A stretch of 19,978 nt of DNA from DTGL01 sp038895395 (lineage in GTDB: Archaea; Iainarchaeota; Iainarchaeia; Iainarchaeales; DTGL01). The stretch covers positions 1-19,978 of the forward strand of contig JAWANJ010000014.1 in the NCBI GenBank assembly GCA_038895395.1. The letters run 5' to 3'. The notes beneath the pieces are model-generated. The model did not search any database and had not been told where the DNA came from. It saw nothing but the letters and a program-made list of their open reading frames with translations. A program made the position numbers and the translations under genes. Shown piece by piece: positions 8,127 through 14,456 of this stretch (position 1 is its first letter; every line of letters starts with the position of its first letter).

Positions 8127-8963
8127 ATGAAAAAGGTCGTACTTGCGGTAGAGGGTGAAAAAAAGAGGTTTTTTTTGCTTAAACAAGCCTTTGAGAAAAA
8201 GGGTTTTTCAGCAAAAATTGTGCCTGTAAGGAACTTAACACTTTTCACCGATATGACTGGCTCAAGGATAAAAATAACAGGAAATGGTTTTTTTGGAGAT
8301 GCAGTATACCTAGAAACACCACTTTTGCTAACCCAATTTGTGGAACCACTTTTAGATTACTTGGAAAGCAAAGGTATCTATTGTCAAGTGCACAAGGGTG
8401 CTTATTACATTGGAAGCAATGAATTTCTCCAACTAAGCGTACTAAATAGTTACAATATAAAGATGCCTTACACTAGAATCTTCGGTAACATAGAACAAAT
8501 AAGAAAATCAAGAAACAAGTTTAGTTATCCAGTCATAGTAAAAGTTTACAAAAATAATGAAAAGATTCAAAGCGTAACTGTTCGAAGTCCAGAAGCGTTA
8601 GCATCGCTAACTGAAAGAATACAAGGAGATGCAGCAATTGTTAGCGAGTACATAGAAGGAGATATCGATCAATGTGCAGTAATTGGTGATGAAGTTTTTG
8701 CTTTAAGGTGTACTGCAGCTAACCCAACAAAAGACCAACTTGCAAAGAAGTCAATTTTGGTAAAACTCTCAAAAACAGAAGAAGAAACAGCAATCCAAGC
8801 TGCAAGCATATGTGGTTGTGACATTGCGACTGTTAAAATGTGTAGGGGCTTTGTTACGAAAGTAAAACCCTATGTAAACATGGTGCTTTTTACAAAAAAA
8901 ACAGGCACAAATCTTTTTGAAAAAACTGCAAACCTGTTCTGTGAAAAACTTGGTGGTGTTTAG
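8127..8963 (+). CDS. RimK-like ATP-grasp protein, degenerate (probable pseudoenzyme)
   Basis: This 278-residue protein has the outline of a RimK-type ATP-grasp ligase but has lost key residues. The lysine strand is present as YPVIVKVYKN (about 131-140). The glycine-rich loop that should follow is replaced by NNEKIQSVTV. The position of the usual DIRC..G motif reads DIDQCAVIGDEVFALRC (about 178-194), with the arginine absent. At the C-terminus the metal-binding E-V-N is replaced by KPYVNMVLF. Catalysis is therefore doubtful, and it may serve as a regulatory or scaffolding partner. The next gene, an apparently intact paralogue, starts on the base after this stop codon, so the pair is translated from one mRNA and may form a heteromer. 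The assignment to the fold rests on the aligned outline and neighbour, so it is good but not certain. Confidence 0.72.
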   Translation: MKKVVLAVEGEKKRFFLLKQAFEKKGFSAKIVPVRNLTLFTDMTGSRIKITGNGFFGDAVYLETPLLLTQFVEPLLDYLESKGIYCQVHKGAYYIGSNEFLQLSVLNSYNIKMPYTRIFGNIEQIRKSRNKFSYPVIVKVYKNNEKIQSVTVRSPEALASLTERIQGDAAIVSEYIEGDIDQCAVIGDEVFALRCTAANPTKDQLAKKSILVKLSKTEEETAIQAASICGCDIATVKMCRGFVTKVKPYVNMVLFTKKTGTNLFEKTANLFCEKLGGV

Positions 8964-9854
8964 ATGCTTAGCTTACTTATCATTGCTGCTTCAAGATATA
9001 ACAAAGGGAATAGCAAAGTGCTATTAGAAGAGGCTAATAAAGCTTTTGACAAAGTTTTGTTTGTTCCAATAAATAAGCTCACTATAGTTCACAAAAATGG
9101 CAGCTCAAAGTTGCTCTACAAGGGAATGAATTTACTTGATTTCGATGCTTGCTATCCAAGATTTGGTTCAACAGATTACTTTCTCGGAGAAGCGGTACTT
9201 AAAGTGTTGGAAAGTGCTAAAATATACATGCCAGTTTCACTTAAAGGTTACCAGATATCAAATCATAAGTATTACACTATCAAGAAGATATCAGAGCATG
9301 GTATTCCATGCGTATTAACCTCATTGAGTGCATCACCTCAAAGCTTGGAAAGCATTGCTGATGAAATAGGTTTTCCACTTGTGCTCAAGTTGATTAGCGG
9401 TTTCGGTGGAAGGGGAGTTATGCTTGTGTCCAATAAAAAAGATCTTCAATCTATTTTGGATACTGTGCACCTTTTTGAGGAATATATAACAGCCCAAAAG
9501 TTCTTGCCAACAGGGAATACCGACATAAGATGCTATGTTTTTGGAGATGAAGTGCTAAGTGTTAGGAGAATAGGTGCACCAAATGATTGGCGTGCAAATG
9601 TATCTAGGGGTGGGCGTGCAGAAATAATTAAAGGAAATAAAAAGATGGAAGAATGTGCTGTAAAGGTTTCAAAGGTACTGGGGTTTGACATTTGTGCAGT
9701 TGATTTTATGGAAACTGACTTAACAAATGAAGGTTTTGCAGTCATTGAGGTCAACTTTCAGCCAGGCCCATTTAGGAAATTTTTGGGCAACACAGTACCA
9801 AAAAAGATGATGGAATTCATAAGAGAAAAAGTTGAAAAAAAGAAGCAAAAATAG
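8964..9854 (+). CDS. RimK-like ATP-grasp ligase (amino-acid/peptide ligase)
   Basis: A 296-residue ATP-grasp enzyme of the RimK/MptN/LysX group, which joins an amino acid (often glutamate) to a carboxylate through an acyl-phosphate. Visible motifs are FPLVLKLISGFGGRGVML (lysine strand and glycine-rich loop, loop at about 145-151), TDIRCYVFGDEVLSVRR (about 188-204), WRANVSRGGRAE (about 211-222) and the metal-binding IEVNFQPGPF (E262, N264). All expected catalytic elements are present. Family members modify ribosomal protein S6, coenzyme F420, tetrahydromethanopterin or LysW-linked intermediates. None of those partners is visible here, so the substrate is unknown. It abuts the degenerate paralogue with no spacer and faces a retropepsin-like protease, suggesting a ligation and cleavage pair. 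Its C-terminal tail is Lys-rich. Confidence 0.88.
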   Translation: MLSLLIIAASRYNKGNSKVLLEEANKAFDKVLFVPINKLTIVHKNGSSKLLYKGMNLLDFDACYPRFGSTDYFLGEAVLKVLESAKIYMPVSLKGYQISNHKYYTIKKISEHGIPCVLTSLSASPQSLESIADEIGFPLVLKLISGFGGRGVMLVSNKKDLQSILDTVHLFEEYITAQKFLPTGNTDIRCYVFGDEVLSVRRIGAPNDWRANVSRGGRAEIIKGNKKMEECAVKVSKVLGFDICAVDFMETDLTNEGFAVIEVNFQPGPFRKFLGNTVPKKMMEFIREKVEKKKQK

Positions 9855-9867
9855 TAAAATGAAACTG

Positions 9868-11121
9868 TTATTTTTTTAAAATCGTTTGTTTTCTTTCGGG
9901 ACCATAAGATATTATCTTTATTGGAACTTTGGTTTTATTTTCAACAAACCTTATATATTTTTGTGCTTCTTCAGGTAAATCGTCAAAATTTTTTGGATTT
10001 AAAATTTCAAAACTGTCAAAGCTTACATAAATGGGCTTACATCTCTCTAAAAGTGTTGGATCTGCTGGTACTTCATCGAACTTTTTGCCTTTACAACGGT
10101 AGGCTGTACATATCTTTATCTTGTTTAGTGCTGCCAGCACATCAATTTTTGTAATAGCTAGCTCAGTAAAACCACAAATTCTAGCAGCAGTTTTTAGCAT
10201 TACTAGGTCAAGCCATCCAACACGTCTTGGTCTACCAGTTGTTGTCCCATATTCATTGCCAATTTTTCTTATTTTTTTAGCAATGGTTCCACCTAACTCG
10301 GTTGGAAAAGGCCCAGAGCCAACTCTTGTGCAGTATGCTTTTGTAACACCTATGACTTTGCAATTCCTTTGTGGTATTCCAACACTTAAAAAAGCTCCAG
10401 CCGTGCTAGTATGTGAACTAGTTACAAAGGGATATGTTCCAAAATCGTTATCTAAGAAGAAACCTTGTGCACCCTCAAATAATACATTTTTGCCAGCCTT
10501 TAGCGATCTTTCTATATAAAGAGATACATCTGCTTGATATTTGCAAAGCTTTTTTGCCAATGGTTTCATCTCTTTTAAAATCTCTTTTTCTGAAAAGCCT
10601 CTCTGGTTGTAGGCCTTTAGTTCAATATTTTTAACAGGCAGTACTTCCTTAAGCCTTCTGGAAAAACTCTTGCTGCTAACAAACTCAGAGAACCTTATGC
10701 CATATCGCGCAGCACGGTCAGCATAGCAAGGACCAATGCCCCTTTTGGTAGTCCCTATCTTTTTACCAGCCTTTTCCTCAAGAGCACCATCAAGCAGTAT
10801 ATGGTATGGCATAACAACATGGGCTCTGTGATCTATGAAAAGACTTACTCTCCCAACTTTCTTTTTGATAAGTTCTATCTCTTCGCAAATGGTTTTTGGG
10901 TTTATAGCCATGCCGCTTGCAAGGCAACATGTTTTTCCATAGATTGCACCACTTGGCATCAAATGTAACTTGTATGTTTCTTCACCTACAACCACTGTAT
11001 GTCCTGCGTTGTCTCCACCATTAAACCTTACTACAATGTCAGCTTTTTCAGATAAAAAGTCGACGATCTTTCCTTTTCCTTCATCTCCAAATTGGGCACC
11101 AATTATTATTGTAAGAGACAT
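9868..11121 (-). CDS. purA: Adenylosuccinate synthetase
   Basis: This enzyme joins IMP and aspartate using GTP to make adenylosuccinate, the substrate of PurB encoded at 3183. The 417-residue protein has GAQFGDEGKGKIVDFL near 8-23 (P-loop with catalytic Asp), NGGDNAGHTVV near 38-48 (catalytic His) and TTKRGIGPCYADRAARYG (IMP binding). It also has FEGAQGFFLDNDFGTYPFVTSS, TTTGRPRRVGWLD (aspartate-binding loop) and ITKIDVL for guanine. The start at 11121 (MSLTIIIGAQ) fits the family. An ATG four codons upstream (11133) is also possible and would lie about 28 nt from the TATA-like TTAAAATAG. Several studied archaeal enzymes are near 340 residues, so this one is of the longer bacterial-type size. 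Divergent from the ribbon-helix-helix gene. Confidence 0.96.
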   Translation of the reverse strand: MSLTIIIGAQFGDEGKGKIVDFLSEKADIVVRFNGGDNAGHTVVVGEETYKLHLMPSGAIYGKTCCLASGMAINPKTICEEIELIKKKVGRVSLFIDHRAHVVMPYHILLDGALEEKAGKKIGTTKRGIGPCYADRAARYGIRFSEFVSSKSFSRRLKEVLPVKNIELKAYNQRGFSEKEILKEMKPLAKKLCKYQADVSLYIERSLKAGKNVLFEGAQGFFLDNDFGTYPFVTSSHTSTAGAFLSVGIPQRNCKVIGVTKAYCTRVGSGPFPTELGGTIAKKIRKIGNEYGTTTGRPRRVGWLDLVMLKTAARICGFTELAITKIDVLAALNKIKICTAYRCKGKKFDEVPADPTLLERCKPIYVSFDSFEILNPKNFDDLPEEAQKYIRFVENKTKVPIKIISYGPERKQTILKK

Positions 11122-11207
11122 AAAACCACACATATATTCTACTCCCATAAAAACTATTTTAATCTTGCAGTTTTGCTTTTCTATGTGTAGGCAAAACCAT
11201 AGCAAAC

Positions 11208-11217
11208 CTTTAAATTA
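11208..11217 (+). promoter_or_regulatory. TATA box for the ribbon-helix-helix gene
   Basis: CTTTAAATTA is centred about 31 nt before the ATG at 11244, giving a very short leader. The start at 11244 (MPQEKK) is therefore preferred to an upstream in-frame non-ATG start at 11223. The weak SD-like GTGAG just before the ATG is compatible. Confidence 0.45.
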
Positions 11218-11243
11218 AATATGTGCATTTATTTAGTGAGATT

Positions 11244-11549
11244 ATGCCGCAAGAAAAAAAAGATACTACTGAAATTTCAATAAAAAAGCACATTCTAGAA
11301 AGGATTGATGTTCTTGCGAAAATGTCTGGCAAAACAAGGGCAAAGTTCTTGGAAGAATTTTTTGAAAGCTACTTGGACAAATATGTTGAAGAATTGGCGC
11401 TTGAAAAAGATGCTATAAGGCAATACATGGCTGGAAAGATTGACGAAAAACAATTGTCTCTCATAGTAGGAAAAGAAAAAACAGAGGCAGCCATGCTAAG
11501 TAAAAGGATAGGTGCGAAGGGCAAAGAATTTTTAGAAGCTTTCAAATAG
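11244..11549 (+). CDS. Ribbon-helix-helix-like DNA-binding protein, possible UPF0175-like C-terminus
   Basis: A 101-residue protein. The N-terminal part TEISIKKHILERIDVLAKMSG followed by KTRAKFLEEFFESYL (about 9-44) fits a ribbon-helix-helix fold: a short strand, then two helices with a turn. Such proteins bind DNA as dimers and are often antitoxins or autoregulators. The C-terminal part, with AIRQYMAGKIDEKQLSLIVG (about 55-74) followed by a helix, resembles the small UPF0175 module, but only weakly. No toxin gene adjoins it: purA is divergent and the next gene encodes a membrane thioredoxin-fold protein. A 25-nt palindrome follows the stop by 15 nt. A regulator of purA or of itself is possible but unproven. 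Confidence 0.7.
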   Translation: MPQEKKDTTEISIKKHILERIDVLAKMSGKTRAKFLEEFFESYLDKYVEELALEKDAIRQYMAGKIDEKQLSLIVGKEKTEAAMLSKRIGAKGKEFLEAFK

Positions 11550-11564
11550 CCAAACTTTATTAAC

Positions 11565-11589
11565 GCTGGCTCATCATTGATGAGCCAGC
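11565..11589. repeat. 25-nt near-perfect palindrome (hairpin) after the ribbon-helix-helix gene
   Basis: Two 12-nt arms (GCTGGCTCATCA and TGATGAGCCAGC) surround a single T. As RNA it would form a stem of 11 pairs or fewer with a tight loop. No T-run follows directly; the nearest is at about 11621-11630 (TTTCTTTTTT). It could be a terminator hairpin or a dimeric protein binding site. The ribbon-helix-helix protein encoded just upstream is an obvious candidate binder, which is speculation. Confidence 0.7.
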
Positions 11590-11776
11590 TAAAAACCAAC
11601 CCTCCTAGCAACAATAATAATTTCTTTTTTTGGGCTTAAATAAGTTTTGTTGATATGTTACAGTTAACATGCTACGGTTTAACATTTTTAGTTTAAGTAA
11701 TTAATATTCCTAATATTCCTTTAGGTGCTAACAAATTGCGTATGTTTAAAAATGTTCTCTTGTATTTTTTTTTCAT

Positions 11777-11782
11777 GGTGAT
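11777..11782 (+). promoter_or_regulatory. Shine-Dalgarno GGTGAT deciding the start of the thioredoxin-fold gene
   Basis: GGTGAT matches the archaeal anti-SD sequence and lies 4 nt before the ATG at 11787. A TATA-like GTTTAAAAA near 11745-11753 would start the transcript at about 11775. In-frame ATGs upstream are thus unlikely starts. Confidence 0.6.
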
Positions 11783-11786
11783 TTCA

Positions 11787-12947
11787 ATGGTTGAGGGTGA
11801 AAGCAACAATAACCCAATAGTTGAAGAAAAAAAAGGAAAGAAATTAAGTAATAAATTCGGAAAAGTTATGGAGCATCCAAAAAAGAAAGATGGGATCGTT
11901 AGTTTTGAGACTCCAATCTTTGCAATGTTTTTGATACTAGCTTTTATAGTTGGAGCACTCATATCTGTAGCTGCACTGTACTTTTACTTTAAATCAGCTG
12001 GCCAAACAAATAATGGTACCTGTACATTGCCGATTGATTCAAACAACTGCATTGCTGCGATAAAGCCGGAAGAAGCCGGCGAAAAGGCAAGAGCATTTCT
12101 TGAAGAAAGCTTTCTAAAAAGCTACGGTTATAAGCTTTTAGTTAATACGGTTGTGCCTTTCAATGAGTGCCTTTATGACTTAAATGCTTCAATTGAAACT
12201 GAAGATGGCAATATGCCAGCAGGCCTATTGCTAGTGACAAAAGACGGCAAGAAAGTAATAATAGCATCTGTAGTTTACGACACAAACTCGCCAGTGAGAC
12301 CAATGCCAACCCCAACGCCAACACCATTCCAAGCAAAAACTAAAAGTGATAAACCAGATGTGCTTATGTTCGTTATGAGTTTTTGTCCTTATGGGCAACA
12401 AGCGGAAAAAGGCCTTAAGCCAGTAGCTGAACTTCTCGGTGATAAAATAAATCTCGAACCACATTACGTGATCTACCCTGGCGAGTATGGTTATAATTAC
12501 CCAGATGACTGCATAGATAAAGAAGAGAAATACTGCTCCATGCATGGTATATCTGAGCTAAATGAAAACATAAGACAATTATGCATTTTCAAATATCAAA
12601 AGGAAAAGTTTTGGGACTACATTGCAAGAATCTATGAAGGCAACTGCACATTGAAGAACATTGACACTTGCTGGAAAACACAGGCAGAATTGGTCGGCAT
12701 AGATGTTGGTAAAATAGAAAAGTGTTTTGAAGAAGAAGCATTGGAGCTTCTGGAAAAAGAAGTAGAACTAAACAAAAAGTATAACGTTATGGGATCGCCT
12801 ACAGTTATAATAAATGATACTGAATACAGGGGGGGTAGAGCTCCAGAGAACTATAAGTTAGCAATATGTTCAGCTTTTTATAATCCCCCGGAAGAATGCT
12901 CACAAAAACTTAGCGAGCAATCTGGAACATCAACTGGTCAATGTTAA
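11787..12947 (+). CDS. Membrane-anchored thioredoxin-fold (DsbA/GILT-like) protein
   Basis: A 386-residue protein with a short, charged cytoplasmic N-terminus (about 1-40) and one transmembrane helix at about 43-67. A large extracytoplasmic part follows. After a Pro/Thr linker (PMPTPTPTPF, about 172-181) comes a thioredoxin-like domain. Its active-site region reads VLMFVMSFCPYGQQAEKGL, that is CPYG rather than CxxC, so the second cysteine is absent. Near the end, VMGSPTVIINDTEYRGGR contains the cis-proline element of the fold. Many other cysteines (for example in PDDCIDKEEKYCSMHG and GNCTLKNIDTCW) suggest disulfides or a different resolving cysteine. Probable role: oxidative folding or redox handling of exported proteins. 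It precedes a ferredoxin gene by 20 nt and is probably co-transcribed with it. Confidence 0.85.
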   Translation: MVEGESNNNPIVEEKKGKKLSNKFGKVMEHPKKKDGIVSFETPIFAMFLILAFIVGALISVAALYFYFKSAGQTNNGTCTLPIDSNNCIAAIKPEEAGEKARAFLEESFLKSYGYKLLVNTVVPFNECLYDLNASIETEDGNMPAGLLLVTKDGKKVIIASVVYDTNSPVRPMPTPTPTPFQAKTKSDKPDVLMFVMSFCPYGQQAEKGLKPVAELLGDKINLEPHYVIYPGEYGYNYPDDCIDKEEKYCSMHGISELNENIRQLCIFKYQKEKFWDYIARIYEGNCTLKNIDTCWKTQAELVGIDVGKIEKCFEEEALELLEKEVELNKKYNVMGSPTVIINDTEYRGGRAPENYKLAICSAFYNPPEECSQKLSEQSGTSTGQC

Positions 12948-12956
12948 AACTTAAAG

Positions 12957-12964
12957 AGGTGATT
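12957..12964 (+). promoter_or_regulatory. Strong Shine-Dalgarno for the ferredoxin gene
   Basis: GAGGTGAT is an almost complete match to the archaeal anti-SD sequence and lies a few nt before the ATG at 12968. It indicates internal translation start on a polycistronic mRNA from the thioredoxin-fold gene. Confidence 0.65.
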
Positions 12965-12967
12965 TAA

Positions 12968-13186
12968 ATGAAAGTTTTACAAGAACCCGAGAAGTGTATA
13001 GGTTGTGGTACTTGCGTGGCTATATGTTCTTCCCTTTTCGAAATGGATGGTGCCAAAGCAAAGCTTAAAAATGCAAAAACACAGGGTAAGACGCTAGTGC
13101 TTGAAAAAAAATTCACAAAAGATGAAGAAGAGTGTGCCAAAGCAGCAGCAGGTAGTTGTCCTGTTAGTTGTATAATCGTAAAGTAG
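12968..13186 (+). CDS. Single-cluster [4Fe-4S] ferredoxin
   Basis: A 72-residue electron carrier. CIGCGTCVAIC supplies C10, C13 and C16, and SCPVSC supplies C64, the usual fourth ligand. C20 and C56 occupy the positions that form a disulfide in thermophilic single-cluster ferredoxins, so a structural disulfide is possible. C68 is extra. The middle of the protein (AKLKNAKTQGKTLVLEKKF, about 30-48) is a charged loop longer than in minimal ferredoxins. The redox partner is unknown. The gene is preceded by a strong SD and is followed after 5 nt by the DUF59 gene, making a thioredoxin-fold, ferredoxin, DUF59 transcript likely. A link to Fe-S assembly is suggested by this order, not proven. Confidence 0.93.
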   Translation: MKVLQEPEKCIGCGTCVAICSSLFEMDGAKAKLKNAKTQGKTLVLEKKFTKDEEECAKAAAGSCPVSCIIVK

Positions 13187-13191
13187 TATTT

Positions 13192-13491
13192 ATGGTGTCT
13201 AAAGAAGATATTTTAAAAAAATTGAAAGATGTTATTGATCCAGAGATAGGTATAAATGTGGTAGACCTTGGCCTTATCTACGAGGTTGTGGTCACCAATG
13301 GAGAAGTTTCAATTAAAATGACTGTAACTAATCCTTATTGTCCTTTACAAACTCACCTAAAACAAATGGTAGAAACCGCTGTTTATTCTCTCAAAGGCGT
13401 AAAAGATGTTTCAGTGCAATTAGTTTTTGATCCGCCGTGGACCCCCGATAGGCTTTCGCCAAATGCAAAGAAAAAACTTGGGTTTGGATAA
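13192..13491 (+). CDS. DUF59 / MIP18-family protein (SufT/PaaD-like Fe-S assembly factor)
   Basis: A 99-residue protein with the family signature DVIDPEIGINVVDLGLIYEV near 13-32. The conserved TNPYCPLQTHL follows near 46-56, with the invariant cysteine. The C-terminal LVFDPPWTPDRLSPNAKKKLG fits the PaaD/SufT end, where DPPWTPDRLS is well conserved. Family members help deliver Fe-S clusters to target proteins. I prefer the ATG at 13192 (MVSKEDILKKL), 5 nt after the ferredoxin stop, over an in-frame upstream start inside the ferredoxin gene. Adjacency to a ferredoxin supports a role in Fe-S metabolism. The gene is convergent with the 101-residue membrane protein, 45 nt away. Confidence 0.92.
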   Translation: MVSKEDILKKLKDVIDPEIGINVVDLGLIYEVVVTNGEVSIKMTVTNPYCPLQTHLKQMVETAVYSLKGVKDVSVQLVFDPPWTPDRLSPNAKKKLGFG

Positions 13492-13536
13492 ATCATCTTA
13501 AAATGGAAAAAATTGATGGTTATCAGCATGCTGTTT

Positions 13537-13842
13537 TTACTGTAGTTCTATTTCAATACCGCCAATCCTATCTGCTAAGAAGTTGTATATAAATGCAATT
13601 GCAGCACCTAATACAAATCCTAGCACAAGGCCAATTACAGGAGCAAGTAGCATTTCCACAACGGGTGGGCTTGTACTGAAATTAACATTTATCCCCATGC
13701 TTGTACCTACTTTTCCAATAACTTGATTTACATGTGTCCAGCTATAGTGTATCCAAATACTCTGAATTACACCGCTCAATGCACCAAAAATTGCACATAT
13801 TTTAGCGTATGATAAAACCCCAATTTTTCGGATTACTTGCAA
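13537..13842 (-). CDS. Small two-helix membrane protein (DUF3566-like), TTG start
   Basis: A 101-residue protein, beginning at TTG (13842), with two hydrophobic parts: residues about 9-30 (VLSYAKICAIFGALSGVIQ) and about 64-90. The first part, RKIGVLSYAKICAIFGAL, resembles DUF3566-type proteins, where a conserved small motif precedes the first helix; this is a modest match. A strong SD (GGAGGTG, 13854-13848) lies 5 nt before the TTG, which decides the start. An ATG at 13893 in the same frame falls inside the tRNA-Leu gene and is not credible. The gene starts 18 nt after the tRNA 3' end, so tRNA and mRNA may come from one transcript. Function unknown. Confidence 0.75.
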   Translation of the reverse strand: MQVIRKIGVLSYAKICAIFGALSGVIQSIWIHYSWTHVNQVIGKVGTSMGINVNFSTSPPVVEMLLAPVIGLVLGFVLGAAIAFIYNFLADRIGGIEIELQ

Positions 13843-13847
13843 AATAA

Positions 13848-13854
13848 CACCTCC
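13848..13854 (-). promoter_or_regulatory. Shine-Dalgarno GGAGGTG for a TTG start
   Basis: The full-strength SD sits between the tRNA-Leu 3' end and the TTG at 13842. It is the best SD in the window and explains use of a rare start codon. Confidence 0.7.
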
Positions 13855-13860
13855 TTTTAT

Positions 13861-13944
13861 TGCAGGGGGGCGGATTCGAACCGCCGAAGGCACTAAGCCA
13901 CCAGATCTTGAGTCTGGCCCGTTTGACCGCTTCGGTACCCCTGC
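13861..13944 (-). tRNA. tRNA-Leu(CAA)
   Basis: An 84-nt class II tRNA. The acceptor stem pairs GCAGGGG with CCCCTGC, followed by discriminator A. The anticodon stem CCAGA/TCTGG encloses the loop CTCAAGA, giving anticodon CAA for UUG codons. A long variable arm (TGGCTTAGTGCC) and the T arm GGCGG-TTCGAAT-CCGCC are clear. No CCA is encoded and no intron is seen. It lies 18 nt after the EF-Tu domain II-like gene on the same strand and upstream of the small membrane gene, so it may be processed from a longer transcript. Confidence 0.95.
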
Positions 13945-13962
13945 TCTTAATTTAGTAATTAC

Positions 13963-14349
13963 TTACTCTATCTCGATTATGTCACCCGGAGCTAGTCTTA
14001 TGTTTTTAGCCTTTACGAATATCGCCCCAGAGTCGCCTTCGTGCAAAGCATCTACTTTTTTCTCATTTACCCATAGCTCGTATATACGTTGAGTTTTTTC
14101 TTTCACTATTAATTTGTCCTTCTTGGTTATTATGCCCTTAGTTACTGTTCCCTTTATAACTGAAAGATCATGCAGCTGGAAACAGTCAGTTACCTCAAAC
14201 ATGGCTCGAGCTCCGCTCAAGTCTTCACCCTCTTCTGTATTGTTTTTTTGTTTTTCAGCTATCTTTTCAATCCTGGCTTTTTGGTGTTCCGGAATACAAA
14301 GGCGATCTTTTTTCTTTTCAACCATTTTTTTATCCCACATAGCTATCAT
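13963..14349 (-). CDS. Free-standing EF-Tu/IF2 domain II-like protein
   Basis: A 128-residue protein. The C-terminal half (about 50-128) has the beta-barrel pattern of domain II of translational GTPases: VIKGTVTKGIITKKDKLIV, then a hydrophobic strand with ELWVNEKKVDALHEGDSGAIFV and a closing NIRLAPGDIIEIE. No GTPase domain (no GKS or NKxD) is present. The N-terminal 45 residues are rich in Lys and Glu and probably form a helix or disordered tail. Small archaeal proteins of this kind are annotated as elongation-factor-like, with no defined role. It sits just upstream of tRNA-Leu and divergent from an RNA methyltransferase, so a translation-related role is plausible. Several Met codons lie near the start; the first (14349) is kept. 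Confidence 0.78.
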   Translation of the reverse strand: MIAMWDKKMVEKKKDRLCIPEHQKARIEKIAEKQKNNTEEGEDLSGARAMFEVTDCFQLHDLSVIKGTVTKGIITKKDKLIVKEKTQRIYELWVNEKKVDALHEGDSGAIFVKAKNIRLAPGDIIEIE

Positions 14350-14426
14350 ATTTAAACCTACCTAAAAAGAATTAAAAAATATCACATCAAAGTTTCATAA
14401 TATTAAAAAAAGCAAAACTTCTTTTC

Positions 14427-14435
14427 TATTTAAAC
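14427..14435 (+). promoter_or_regulatory. TATA box for the RNA methyltransferase gene
   Basis: TATTTAAAC is centred 26 nt before the ATG at 14457, predicting a leaderless transcript and supporting this start over an upstream TTG at 14439. Confidence 0.55.
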
Positions 14436-14456
14436 TTTTTGTTGTCTATTTGGTTT

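Noticed and set aside
10121..10519. 132-codon plus-strand open frame
   Set aside because: Antisense to the conserved part of purA; no independent evidence.
13843..13893. N-terminal extension of the small membrane protein into the tRNA
   Set aside because: The ATG at 13893 lies in tRNA-Leu(CAA); the SD before TTG 13842 gives a better start.
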